64,000 nt of DNA from Zeugodacus cucurbitae. Lineage: Eukaryota; Arthropoda; Insecta; Diptera; Tephritidae. Positions 34,401 to 45,892 of the stretch are shown piece after piece (the first letter of the stretch is position 1; each line of letters opens with the position of its first letter). The notes beneath the pieces are model-generated. The model was not told the origin of the DNA. It did not search any database and worked only from the letters and a program-made list of their open reading frames with translations. Position numbers and translations under genes: made by a program. Location of the stretch: contig NC_071671.1 in assembly GCF_028554725.1 (NCBI RefSeq), positions 42,478,001 to 42,542,000 of the forward strand. The letters are read 5' to 3'.

Positions 34401-35785
34401 TGAAAAAATTTGAATCCACTGACACAGTACAAAATATTCCCATGCAAGTGAGACAAAGAGTGCCCGTAGTGCCGAAATAATAATATTAATTTCCATATAT
34501 AATGCCATAGAATGTACTTTCACAGAAATAAATAAATTCATTGATTTCCCAAGCCGGTATTGTTTTATGCTTTAATAGCGCTCTTATTGAAAAACCCTTT
34601 ATATAAGATGATTTTGAAATGGTGCAATAAAGGCATTCAATTGAATTGAAATTGAGAGAACTCAACAATTTTTGGTCTTCACAACAAATTTCAATTGAAG
34701 TTTCACTGATCTAAAATTAATTATATGTATACTACTACTATAAAGAGGAAAGATTTGTATTATTTTTTCTTTCACCATTTGAAAGCCACATTCACCCCGA
34801 GTAACAACTCAACTTTCTGGAAATAGTTCCCAGGTGAGGGTATAAAAAAGATTCCGTGAATGAGAATCTTAATCTGAAACTGAAAATCGATTGTAAGTCA
34901 TTCTCTTCGCATCGCAATCGCGAGCCAGAGAGTCTAGAAACGAGTGCTCGCAGCTGCTTGCTGAACAAAATTTCAAAACCTCCCAAGTATGCGCTTGAGA
35001 GTCGAGTACGGAGCGTGTGCAGTGGCTTGAAGACAAACTCGTACAAGGTCGTCGAACTCTGAGCATTCCCAACGCAGAGAGAAAGAAACGAACACAAAAG
35101 GCTAGAGGTCGTAATCAAGTTTTAGCTCATTGCAAATAAAATATAATTTAATGTTCGAATTTTCCTCATCTTACTTTTTTAAAATGAACCCACCGAAGAA
35201 ATGGCAAAGTACACACATATACATATATATACGTATGTAAGGGAGAGTGTGTATAAATGTGTAAAAACTTATAACTTTTGAAATGTTTATTTAAGCCCGT
35301 GGATAGATATTATATATATTATAGATATTATATATTTTCCAACGAAAAATTTAAACAGTTTAATGTTTTTAAAAGAATAAATAATAATATAAGGATGAAA
35401 ATTTTGGGGCTAAAACTGATGTGCTGTGATATCGAAAACGAACTTGTAAGCATCATGCAAGAAAAAGTGACAATTTAGTGGGCTATAAATAGTATTTTAG
35501 TGCTGGTGGTAAATAATTATAATAGAAAATATCAATAAATAAATATCACATGCATTCATAAGTATTTATATTTGTATTCTCTTCAACAAATTTTATTGGG
35601 GGGAATGCATAACATCTCGCATAACCTCAAATCTAATCAATATGTTAAGAAAATGTTTTGACAACTGAGCAAATGTTTCGAAAGAATTATAAGTCTATTG
35701 CAATATCTTTAAGGCTTTATATAACTTATAATACAACCGCTGTAAAGAGTTTACAAATTAACTACCATATCGGGTTTTTTCGTAC
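34401..35785. other. Gap with a GC-richer island
   Basis: Mostly AT-rich. At 34780-35130 a GC-richer stretch holds a TATA-like box (gggtataaaaaag, about 34839) and a 68-codon plus-strand frame (34856-35062) with no known domain. It could be a promoter or an LTR relic; neither is shown. 35210-35340 has TATA and TATTATA microsatellites. Confidence 0.35.
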
Positions 35786-36130
35786 CTTCTGTTGTTGCGC
35801 TAGTACTAGCTTCTGTATTTATTGTCGTTGTTCTGCTTCCGCTCGCGGCAACATTCGCTGGTTCGATACGTATACGTCGTATTACACGTCTGCGTACAGT
35901 GCGATCATTTGACGTATTCTCTTTAAGTGGTCCACAGCATATTAATGTACAAACCTAAAAGCATATGAACGAACCATCTTAACAAAAAAACAATACAACC
36001 CGAAAGCCTATGAATGCGAGGTGCAACGTACATAGGTACTTTGAAACATCAGATCAACACTTACTCTTATTATAACATATATGATGCCGAAAACTAAAAG
36101 TACTAAAAATACAGCACCGATATCACCCAT
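35786..36130 (-). CDS. Membrane-anchor module 6: TM, CCG motif, Arg cluster, Thr/Ser tail
   Basis: Exon 1 runs 36130-36065 (22 codons, MGDIGAVFLVLLVFGIIYV...) with consensus donor GTAAGTG in phase 0. Exon 2 runs 35954-35786 after acceptor tatgcttttag (56 codons plus G), with donor GTACGAAA in phase 1. The intron is 110 nt. The membrane segment (about 4-27) crosses the junction and is followed by LICCGPLKENTSND, then RTVRRRVIRRIRIEP, then a Ser/Thr/Ala-rich end (SGSRTTTINTEAS). It is the longest tail of the set. ICCG beside the membrane segment resembles a palmitoylation site (inference). It is one of the clearest modules because both splice sites are near consensus. Confidence 0.7.
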
Positions 36131-36339
36131 TTTAAATATACCGTATAGGAACTATGCCGTAATATCGATTTATTATATTACAATTAACGCGAATTAAATA
36201 ATTATAACTTTAGAATTATAACTAGAATCGGAGACGATGGAAACTGCTTTTATTTTAGAAATTGGCAAATAATACTGGACGAATATTAAGTATAATTTTG
36301 GGTTGTTTCATTTATGCTTCATATTTTATGCTTATAACT

Positions 36340-36382
36340 ATTATTTTTTTTTGTTTTTTTTTTTATTTTTTTTTTTTCGTTT
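36340..36382. repeat. Poly-T tract upstream of module 6
   Basis: About 40 nt almost entirely T on the plus strand, broken by single A and G bases. A simple repeat, about 210 bp upstream of the module 6 ATG. Confidence 0.8.
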
Positions 36383-36469
36383 TAAGACACTAACGGAACA
36401 CACTTCAAAGAGCCTGGTTATCGCGACACAACTAAAATAACATACATCGCTGACATTTGACTCCCCTTA

Positions 36470-37070
36470 TAGTCTTTTGTAAAGAAATTGATAAAGCGCG
36501 AGCCCCATAAACCACAAAAGACCACAAAGAATGTGTTCAAACGCGAATATTACTGCTTCGGCAGAGAGGAGATTCGCGCCGAGTCTCCAGTATACGGCGA
36601 CATTCGTAAACGCAATGATTGGCAACAAAAGAGATTCTCCCGGTAATTTGCGTCAGGAATATTCGGGTCTGAACTCGAACAAAGTGTTTGTGGAAATACA
36701 TACGCACCAATGGCACTTTGATATTCGAAACAGTAAAAAATTATGCGCGTTATCTTTAGAGAGAGGAGACTCTCTATAAGGCAGAATTGGATATGAATTA
36801 GTTTTGAATACATGCCTTCAGGATACAATTAGGTATTAATTGGTATAATTGAAGAATGATTTGTTAGAAAATATTAAAATACCCTCGAAATTAAATGAAA
36901 GGATTAAATTAAAACTTAATTCATTAGTCTCATTTCTTATCAGTTGGTGAGGAAATGAGTATTTAATAACTTTAAAATTGATTAATCTCTTTTTGCAGAC
37001 TTTCGGGTATAGAGATAGAGTATTTACCTCTCTTGTGCTCGAACAAAAGAGAACAGTGCATTCCATATAA
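36470..37070 (+). other. Possible LTR-element relic (coding end plus LTR-like sequence)
   Basis: A plus-strand frame from about 36480 reads KREPHKPQKTTKNVFKREYY, then CFGREEIRAESPVYGDIRKR, ending RFSR-stop at about 36642. It looks like the end of a protein. About 130 nt further on, ctctataaggcagaattggatat starts a stretch (36770-36870) similar to 54012-54120. A shared TATAAGG-bearing block in two places after a coding end suggests old LTRs. The family is not recognised. Confidence 0.35.
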
Positions 37071-37079
37071 AAATATCAA

Positions 37080-38041
37080 ATTTTTTTTGGCAAATTTCCA
37101 AACTGATAGCTACTTATTTTATGAGTATTTTGCCAACAACCAACAGTATTCAGTATTAATAATTATAATATATATTTAATATGTTTATTAATTGTGTAAT
37201 TTACCAATTAATTAGCAAATTTTGTTCATTGGGTGGTAAAAAGACATTTTTTAGACATATTTATTTATTCATATTTATGAACCCCGGACCTTATCTATCT
37301 ATAATGATTACCGATAATTTTCTGATTCACAACTACAACAAAAATTTAGCCGTGGTCTTCTGCCAGCTTATTTCACAATTTAGATATGTGTACTTGTTAC
37401 TTATATATGTATGTATATGTATACATACAAAATGGACAAGGCGTAGAACAGTAGCATAATAAACGCAATAAATTATGTCAACTGATAAACTGATAAAGCC
37501 AATAATAGCTCAAACTGTTTAAATACTTAGTACAAACTTGCAAGGTGCTCCAAATTTATGCTAAATTAGAGGCACTTATCCGTATTTTTTCGAAAAAAAA
37601 TCTAAAAATCTAAAAATGCAATATTGTTTTCGCAAAATCGCATCGGGATATCGTAAAGAACAGTGCTGCCTAAATGTTTGTTTGTATGTAACTATGTGTG
37701 TATACAATAACCATAATGACGCACCAGCTAATTTTAATTCTTGAATCACTAATTCATTAAGCAGTCATGTGAAGTTACTTAGTTGAGAGATTACCTACGC
37801 CTTAAGCACTTGAACTTAAGGATCGTCTAACAATATTTCACGTGAGAACAAAATGTAAGCGGAACTTGTCAATACATATATTTAAAAAGATCTTTTTATA
37901 GACTTCTATTAATTCTTCCGCATTAAATTTCATATATAGAAGCCCAATAAATAAATACATTAAGCTACTTCTCAAAAAGACATTAACCTTGATATTTTCT
38001 ACGAGTATATACTACCTATCTTATGAATGAAAATATACACA
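37080..38041. other. AT-rich gap, no gene seen
   Basis: No coding or transposon signal supported. A GTATGTATATGTATAC-type microsatellite lies around 37410-37430. Confidence 0.4.
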
Positions 38042-38076
38042 AACAAGTAAGAAAGGGCTAAGTTCAGGTGTAACCC
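38042..38076 (+). repeat. Head-only scrap of the dispersed repeat
   Basis: Only the head (acaagtaagaaagggctaag, then ttcaggtgtaaccc) is present, abutting LINE copy B. The rest of the repeat is not found on the far side of the LINE. Confidence 0.7.
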
Positions 38077-40455
38077 AATCGGAGGATGGGATCATGTGTA
38101 GAAGTTCACATAAGTGAGGAAAGTTTTTGGTTGTCATTCACTTGGGAGTGGCCAGAAACGATTCTTCTCCACATGGTTCAAGCAGCTCACGACTTCCGGT
38201 TTTAGACCAAGTATCTTTTGGGTAGCCAACAAACAGCCGTTTGACGGCGAGATAAAGTGAGAAGGCGAACCCGCTTCTGCGGTTGTGCGTAGGGTTTGGG
38301 ACCCACCACATAAAAACGAAGTACCAATGAAAAATCGACGAAAGCCTCGGTTGAGAAACTTTTGATGACGACCCCTGCAAACGTTTTAAGGATAATGATT
38401 TAAGTGCATGCACTTGGAATGTCCGGACCCTTAATTGGGAAAGTGCCTCTGCTCAGCTGGTTGATGTCCTCATACGACTAAAGGCTGACATCACCGCCAT
38501 CCAAGAAGTGCGATGGACGGGAGACGGACGGAAGAAGGTGAGTCCTTGTGACATCTACTACAGCGGTCATATAAAGAAACGCAAATTAGGTGTTGGATTT
38601 GTGGTGGGAGAGAGACTCCGTCGCCGATTCCTGGCATTCACCCCGGTGGATGAACGTCTAGCCACAATCCGCATCAAAGCGAGGTTCTTCAACATATCGT
38701 TTATTTGCGCCCACCCCCCAATGGAAGAGCAGGACGATGTGACCAAAGATACCTTTTATGAGCGCCTAGAACGCACCTATGAGCGCTGACCCCCGCCACG
38801 ATGTCAAAATCGTGCTTGGCGATTTCAACGCTAAAGTGGGTAAAGAAGGTGTCTTTGGCACAACAGTCGGAAAATTCAGCCTCCATGACGAAACATCGCC
38901 AAACGGCCTGAGGCTGATCGACTTCGCTGGGGCCCGAAATATGGTCGTCTGTAGTACCAGATTTCAGCACAAGAAAATACATCAAGCTACTTGGCTGTCT
39001 CCTGATCGAAACACGCGGAACCAAATCGATCACGTTGTGATAGACGGAAGACATGTCTCCTGTGTTTTAGACGTGCGTACGCTCCGAGGACCAAATATAG
39101 ACTCGGACCATTAACTGGTTGCAGCGAAGATACGCAAGATACAAACACAAGGAAGGTTCGACGTCGAAAAGCTGCATTCGCAACAGGCAGCCACGATATA
39201 CTCTACTCGGCTTGCACTCCTGATCTCTGAGAGCACTCATCAGCATCTCGGTATAAGGGAACTGTGGAACGGCATCTCAAACTCACTGCGTACCGCTGCA
39301 GCCGAAACGATTGGATTTCGGCAACGGCAAAAAACGAGCTGGTATGATGAGGATTGTCGTGTCGCAGCGGAGAGAAAACAGACTGCCTACCTCGCAGTGT
39401 TGCAAACGACCACAACACGTGCAGGATGGGATAGATACCGAGAGATGAATAGGGAAGCGAGACGCATTTGCAGACAAAAAAATTAAGAGGCCGAAATGCG
39501 AAAATGTTATGAAAAAATGAAGCGACTTAACGAAGGTTTCAAGACCGGACATCCTCATGCAGAGGCCAAGGTGGTAATCTGGTAACCGATATCCAGGGGA
39601 TACTGGGATTATGGACGGAACACTTCTCGACCTGCTGAATGACAGTGAAAGTACAACACCAGGAGATGGCGAACCCGATTCCCCAATCGATGACGTCCCA
39701 TCGAGATGTTCCATTATCCGACCATGAAGAAATTATAGCAATTTCCCGCTTGAAGAACAACAAAGCGGCGGGGGCCGATAGATTACCTGCCGAGCTACAT
39801 GCATCAACTTCTTTGCAGAATATGGTCGGAAGAAAGCATGCCTGACGATAGGAATCTCAGTGTGCTCTGCCCAATCCATAAAAAGGGAGATCGCACAATC
39901 TGTCGCCTATAAGGTTCTATCGAGCGTACTGTGTGAAAGACTAAAGCGTACCGTCAACAAACTGATTGGACCTTATTAGTGTGGCTTTAGGCTGGAAAAT
40001 CCACAACTGACCAGATATTCACCATGTTCCAAATCTTGGAGAAGACCCGTGAAAAGAGGATCGATACACACCACATTTTCGTCGATTTTAAAGCTGCTTT
40101 TGAAAGCACGAAAAGGAGTTGCCATTATGCCGCGATGTCTGAATTTGGCATCCCCGAAAAAGTAATACGGCTGTGTAAGTTGACGTTGAGCAACACCAAA
40201 AGCTCCGTCATGATTGGGAAGGACCTCTCCGAGCCGTTCGATACCAAACGAGGTTTCAGACAAGGTGACTCACTATCGTGAGACTTCTTTGACTTGATGC
40301 TGGAAAAAATTATACGAGCTGCAGAGCTAAATAGAGAAGGTAAAATCTTCTATAAGAGTGTACAGCCGCTGGCGTACGCCGATGATATTGATATCATCGG
40401 AAGCAACAACTGCGCTGTTAGAGCACTCGCGCCTTGGCTCCCACGTTCATAACTT
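38077..40455 (+). mobile_element. RTE-like LINE copy B, longest but decayed
   Basis: The only copy retaining the 5' leader and endonuclease. It ends at about 40455 inside the thumb region (gcgccttggctcccacg), so the 3' end is missing, unusual for LINEs and pointing to later deletion. Many stops and shifts throughout. Against copy A it also lacks stretches of the reverse transcriptase, for example near 39795 and 39900. Confidence 0.85.
38390..40430 (+). pseudogene. Endonuclease-reverse transcriptase of RTE-like LINE copy B, broken
   Basis: Apurinic-type endonuclease blocks: TWNVRTLNWESASAQ, ADITAIQEVRWTG (catalytic Glu), LGDFNAKVGKE (catalytic Asp-Asn), then SDH at 39109-39114 directly before a stop. 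A frame change separates the part ending at 38789 from that starting at 38779. The linker (RELWNGISNSLR, KTSWYDEDCR) and reverse transcriptase blocks follow in several frames: NNKAAGADRLPAEL, DFKAAFEST, GFRQGDSLS-stop, and LAYADDIDIIG near 40376 with the catalytic DD intact. Clade by resemblance. Confidence 0.87.
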
Positions 40456-41053
40456 TGTATGAAAATGATAATGAATGGAATCTACAGTCCGAAGTCTCAG
40501 AATTTATTTTCAGACATTTCTCCATAAATTGAGTTCGTGAAAATATGATTGGAAGTGAGATTAGTATCTAGAAGAGGAAAATTAATAATGGACTTCATAG
40601 CAAAAGAAATTTTGGGACTACTTTTTACAGCTCAAACTGATAGAAATTTAAGAAAGACTTTGTAGATACTATTTTAGGATTCCATTTGAATATTTATCCA
40701 AGTTTATTACCAAAATATAAAGTTAGTATCTTTGACATGTGTTTAATTCTTATGTAAAGCAACTTAGATTAGTACTTCTTCTAAAAAAGTATTTCTTCTT
40801 CGAACCAGAACTTAACCCACGATCCATTGGCGGATAGTTATACACTGAACGCACTCGTTCAGATGGCTTAATAAACATTTAAAGGCGTGACGAACGCAAT
40901 CGGTACAAATCATTAAAAAAGTCGCTTTTACTTTTATATATTTTCGTGAATAATTGAACTTTATCGCAACAAAAGCCGACACACTCGCACCCATTCCAAC
41001 GCACCCACAATTATTGAATTTGTAAATGATTTTAATGACTCGTTATCACTGAC
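40456..41053. other. AT-rich gap, no gene seen
   Basis: Nothing supported between LINE copy B and module 7. Confidence 0.4.
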
Positions 41054-41358
41054 CTGCATGCCGTACATAGCGTGGAACGTGACGTGCGTGGGTACGTCTA
41101 CGCATCTGATAGTATAAATGCCTTTCCATTGTACAAAAGAGTTTTATCATCCACTAAGAGAAGAGCGCATACCCTTAGTATTTGCATTTATTCTATTGTA
41201 ATGATTAGGTGATAGCAGCAACTTATGCAATATCATTCGAGTGTTGCTGCTATCACTGCAAATCATATTACAAAACAATATGCTGACGTACTTACTTTCA
41301 GTAAAAGTGCGATAGCGAATAGCCCCAACATGCAATAAATATAGGTGAGTTCATCCAT
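41054..41358 (-). CDS. Membrane-anchor module 7: TM plus very basic short tail
   Basis: Exon 1 runs 41358-41296 (21 codons, MDELTYIYCMLGLFAIALLLK) with donor GTAAGTAC in phase 0. Exon 2 runs 41105-41054 after acceptor atactatcag (17 codons, MRRRTHARHVPRYVRHA, plus G), with donor GTCAGTGA in phase 1. The intron is 190 nt. About eight of 17 tail residues are Arg or His. An alternative acceptor 17 nt upstream leads into a stop, so the chosen one is preferred. The membrane segment is residues 5-20. The ATG at 41358 was chosen because it is in frame with the hydrophobic run; an ATG four bases downstream is out of frame. Confidence 0.64.
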
Positions 41359-41359
41359 G

Positions 41360-42788
41360 TTGTAAAGGCTTAGATTTCGAGTGTGCCAGAACAGTTTGAA
41401 GGTAATTTAAATTACAATATTTACACGTTAAGAATTTTGTAATGATTTTGTTTTGATATTTAATTTGCGCCATAATTGAAATAGACGTTTGAACAAATCA
41501 TTTTTGAATTTTGAAATGTTCCAAAACAAGTATGGAAAGAAGAATTGAGAACAAGCATAAGAAAGGTTGTAAAAAAAATATTAGAGAAAGATTCATATGT
41601 TATGAAATATGATTTTTTCAAAATTGTATATAGTTTTCGTAATTGTCGACAATAATTTATTTTTTTAACATAAAAATGAAAATTGCAATGCAATGCAAAT
41701 TGGTGTCACATAACACTTTGCTGGGAATAAAACAAATGTTAGCTCTCTACAGTCGATTAGGAAACTGTTTGGTAACTACACATATGAAAAATGAAATAAA
41801 TAAAGCTTTAAGGCTTAAAGATAACAGTATAAAGCATCAATTAACATACTTATGTAAGCTGTTCAGTGTAATATAATTCTCCTCATATATTATAAAGATA
41901 GTTTTAATTATTTATAAATATGCCTTGAAGCACAATATTTTAATTAATTGCAGGTGCCTTTAGTCAACTATACAAGAATGTGATTAAAAACAGCATTATT
42001 TTTTACTAATGTTGGAACTCATAATTCTTCTAAACGTTAAGTTTATGTAGCCGAAACGAACCGGTTTTTCTATTCAGCTAAGGGCTGACAACCTAAGAAG
42101 ACTCCTTCAGCAATCCAATCCCTATTTATTTGTCTGCCCAGATTACAATCGCCAATAAAAATCTATTTAAAGCTAATTCTTTGAAACCTTTCTTAAATGA
42201 ACCCTTGATGTTCATGTAGTTATACCAAAAGCTCAAAATTATTTACATTTTCTAAAACTATTTTATACTATGTGAGTGTTTCATTATGTCAAATTTAATA
42301 AAGGAAAAGTCAATTAAGTTGACTATATTGCAATTTCAAATTTTATGACAATAAATTGTCAATTTCATTCGGTAATATTTCACAACAATTGTATTAAGAA
42401 GCTCAATTTTGACAAATTTCAACGGTTGATCACAAACAATCCCACAAATATCGTAAAAACTTCGTGCATGAATCGAGTAATACCCAAATTGCTGGAGAGC
42501 AGAAACATGTTTAGCACATAATATTGTTTATTTACAGCAAATATTATATACTAAAAATTTCCTTGCAAACACTTAGTGGAAGTCAAGTCAAAAAGCATAT
42601 GCTTGAATACAAAAAATATGAAAGATAACGCCACTCATTTCAACGATAATTTTTTCGCAACAAAAAGAAATGTCTGTCAATATGGCACAACAAAAATACA
42701 TTATTTGACACATGCTAATTTTGTGTAGAAAAAAATGAGTACTGGAATTTATATACTTGAATCCTTAAATTTGTTTTTTTTTACTAAC
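41360..42788. other. AT-rich gap, no gene seen
   Basis: No coding or mobile-element signal supported. Confidence 0.4.
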
Positions 42789-43019
42789 CTGCGATCTCAA
42801 CAGGTCGTCGCTGCCTTCGTGTTTCGGCTGTATGATAAAAAGTACGCACATGGCTTTCCGCTTGATGTTTAAAGCCTTTATAGATTATCTTAATAAGTAA
42901 TGAAAGTGAAATTTAGCACACATTCAAATGAGCAATTCAATGCCAGTAACCAGCTGTTTACTTACGATAAATAGTAGAATCATTAAAAATGACAAATATA
43001 TGACATCTGAGAAATACAT
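42789..43019 (-). CDS. Membrane-anchor module 8: TM plus His/Arg tail
   Basis: Exon 1 runs 43019-42966 (18 codons, MYFSDVIYLSFLMILLFI) with donor GTAAGTAA in phase 0. Exon 2 runs 42888-42789 after acceptor cttattaag (33 codons plus G), with donor GTTAGTAA in phase 1. The intron is 77 nt. The membrane segment runs across the junction (...LLFI|IIYKG) and is followed by KGFKHQAESHVRTFYH and TRRQRRPVEIA. An alternative acceptor (atcatacag at about 42829) would give a shorter, less basic tail and phase 0, so it is not preferred. A GATA-like TGATAAAGG lies at 43315, about 300 bp upstream. Confidence 0.64.
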
Positions 43020-44235
43020 TTTGGTAATTAATACCCGACTCTTCTTATTGTTTTAATAAAGTATAATTATTTTCTTCTAACACCTTAAACACTTGTTTAA
43101 ATGTAGCGCGTCTTTCAGTAATTTAGTATTAAAAGCATTTACTAATTAAGCACTGGAATAGCAATAATCGAGACAACAAATGTCATGTTATCAATGCTTA
43201 GTAAAAGCTTCGAAGCTTTTGGAGCGCACCAGCGGCAAGATAACGAAGAGTGAGCATGCTCTGTGGGTTTCGACAAAATTTATTTTGCTCCAAATGTATA
43301 TGTATATCCATAAATGATAAAGGTAGTGTTTGGATTGCTCTTAGTTAAGCAGAACCTGTCAACAGATGTCGTATAAGTAGAGTAATACATAGATATGTAA
43401 GTCACAAGGAGTGTAGGTGCGGAGATACATACTTACATACATATAACGAGAGTAAAATGTGTACGTAAATGGAATTTTGGTTGAAAAGCTGTATAAATTG
43501 TTTTGTTAAACGGCCGAAAATGCTGACAAGTAGGCGGTGAAACACTGTAAACAAATTCGTTCGTTTTTATCTAAAAACAATCACGTATGCGTTTAGCTCA
43601 GGGGAATGTGTTGCAAAGTAATAAAAAAAATATAAATATAATGTCTGGGCTTTTTAAGCAAAAAAATTAACAATAAATGTAAATGAATTATAGAAATGCT
43701 GTTTGCAACTACCTTTGTTATATTAGCCACATCTAGACTCCATGAACTTCAATAACGAACCATATTAACTTAGTGATTTTTTCTAACCGAAACTCAAATT
43801 AAATTTTATATTCCATGCCCTTCCCCTTTCTTGATGTTTAGTCTAACTTTGCTTCGACGAGCTTACAACAAGCGTTCGGATTTTATCTCTATATGTAGAG
43901 GAGAGTTTCAACCCACCTGTATATTTGCACGCCTTAGTAGTCTTAGTCTTATACTATTGGAAGTATTATACTACCTGGCAACCCATCGAAAGGCCGTACC
44001 GTAATGTTAATGATAATCTGTTTTATGTAACCGAACTAGTTGAGTTGTAATTCGAACTAATCAGTTTCTAAACTCTTCCTAAAGTATAAAGCGATTCACA
44101 TTGATAAAATATAGTTTCTGATATATGGATAGGGAAGAAAAAGGTTAATCTTAATGATGCTCACTACTATATTAGGTGCTTAAAGTTGTTCTCTCTGTAA
44201 AAAATCAATTAACTAAAGACACTTGATAAATAAAT
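43020..44235. other. AT-rich gap, no gene seen
   Basis: No coding or mobile-element signal supported. It carries GATA-like sites (43224 and 43315) upstream of module 8. Confidence 0.4.
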
Positions 44236-44546
44236 ATATCATTAGTAAGTCTTATAGAATTAGGTAAGTTATATATCTATGTATGCATAACGCATTGTAG
44301 ATTGTATAACACGTAGAGAGTGTCGAAACGAACAGGTAACTTGTATCATTACTAAATCTTATGGAATTAGGTTAGTTATATACCACGGTGTAGTGCCTCG
44401 TTTATTGAGAAACACTTATAGCGTTTTCTTTTCTCAATGAAAATGCTATATTTCAAAACTATACAAATGTTGGCAGAATGAATGTGAAACTTTTTGGAGA
44501 AATGAAAACTCTATTAGAGAGTGTCGAAACGAAGTAGTAACTTGCA
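44236..44546. repeat. Imperfect tandem duplication
   Basis: The block around cattagtaagtcttatagaa (44241) recurs as cattactaaatcttatggaa (44348), both followed by ttaggt-agttatata. The block gagagtgtcgaaacga at 44317 recurs at 44517, both followed by gtaactt. At least two duplicated pieces alternate, so an ancestral unit of about 110-200 bp is likely. Confidence 0.65.
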
Positions 44547-44779
44547 TAAAACACGAATAAATGGGTTGTCACAATTCACATATCTCTCGATCGTTGAATG
44601 ATACAACTTTTTATTAATTTATAATTTTACACACTCACTTGTGATAAACTCGAACAATGTTGGTATTTTCGTATTAAATTTTGTAGATAGGAAAACAGAA
44701 GCTATAGAGAGACATATAGAGAGAGCGCAGAAGCGGCAAATTCGAGCAGATATTATTGATATACACCGAATTTAGTGTT

Positions 44780-45563
44780 AAGTGCTGAACACAAATACGA
44801 CGACACGACACGACGTAGCGACGGCTGATTACAAATGTCGCTTTGAAGCCAGCGGCTTGAACATTTTGAAGACGTCAGCGACATATCAAACACCAATTTC
44901 ATTGTTGCCGTACTAAAATCTTTCTTTTTCTTCTTCTTCTTGACTGGCAGCTATAGCCGAGTCCACAACAGCGCGCCACGCATCTCTCCTTTTGGCAGTT
45001 TGGCGCCAATTGGTAATACCAAGTGAAGACAGGTCACATGCCACTTGGTCTTTCCAATGGTCTTGGTTCGATGCAGTACCGAGGAAGAGGGAGACCTCCA
45101 CTCCGATCGAAGGACCAGGTGGAAAAGGACCAGTCTTCACTAAAATCTTTCACTTTAATAAATTTTACAAACGTATTTATATTAAGTTAAATTATTAAGT
45201 TAAATTAAATTAAGTTAAATTATTTAGACAAAAAATGTAAAAATAAGTAGATTTATTTGTTTTAAATAATCGTTTGTTATTACAAATGATATATCAAAGC
45301 TATTTTACGCTTCTGCTGGCAAAATAACGTCATACTTGTTAGAACTTTGAATAATTTTACATTTCACATATTAGTGGAAGCTCTACAGCGCGCATTGTCG
45401 TCGGCAAAATTAGAAACATTTCTAATTTGGCGACAGCGAAGACTTCAACCCTTTTGTCGCGAAGTCTTGCTGTTGTCTAAAAAGCTGTGCCCATAAGATC
45501 GCGTGTATTTTAATATTTGACAGATGTCGCTCGTCGCTTCTCGTCGTCTATGTGTTCAGCACT
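44780..45563. mobile_element. Non-autonomous hAT-type MITE
   Basis: Inverted ends: AGTGCTGAACACAAATACGA at the left and the reverse of AGTGCTGAACACATAGACGA at the right. They are flanked by an 8-bp direct repeat TTAGTGTT (44772-44779 and 45564-45571). An 8-bp duplication with AGTGCTG-like ends fits the hAT superfamily. No transposase frame. A LINE scrap (44925-45138 plus its 13-bp duplication) is inserted inside, so the MITE is about 560 bp without it. The interior has further cgacgac/gtcgtcg symmetry. Confidence 0.78.
44925..45138 (-). mobile_element. RTE-like LINE 3' scrap with 5' inversion, nested in the MITE
   Basis: Flanked by a 13-bp target duplication ACTAAAATCTTTC (44912-44924 and 45139-45151). 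The part at 44925-45062 is the LINE 3' end on the minus strand (ACDLSSLGITNWRQTAKRRD, AVVDSAIAASQEEEE), with an AAG-rich tail. The part at 45063-45138 is the adjoining upstream segment on the plus strand (FDAVPRKRETSTPIEGPGGK, homologous to copy C at about 62800). The internal inversion is the signature of twin priming during target-primed insertion. Confidence 0.8.
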
Positions 45564-45571
45564 TTAGTGTT

Positions 45572-45892
45572 TTATGCGGCATATTTTCTTAATAAGTGAG
45601 AACATCTAAAAATACTTTTTCTGTTTTCTTTTAGTAGTACATGGTTTCTTGCTCTATAGACAAATTAGTAGTATATGTAATACGTATATAATGATGAGAA
45701 TAAATATAATTTTCGGTTGCGTCGAACAGATCTCATTATAAATACCGAGAACACGGTAACCCTGTATTTTTTTTAAACGTCATTCAAGAAGCATTTGTAA
45801 ACGATGTTTCAAAATAGTATATGCTTGTGGGAGAGCCCGTAGATAACACTGACAGCTATATGTGCGACACTACACTGCGTATACGTACTTAC
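45572..45892. other. Spacer between MITE and module 9 tail exon
   Basis: No feature seen other than the donor GTAAGT of module 9 (45892 downward). Confidence 0.4.

Noticed and set aside
35658..35912. Plus-strand 84-codon frame at module 6
   Set aside because: It is antisense to the module 6 tail exon; the minus reading has consensus splice sites.
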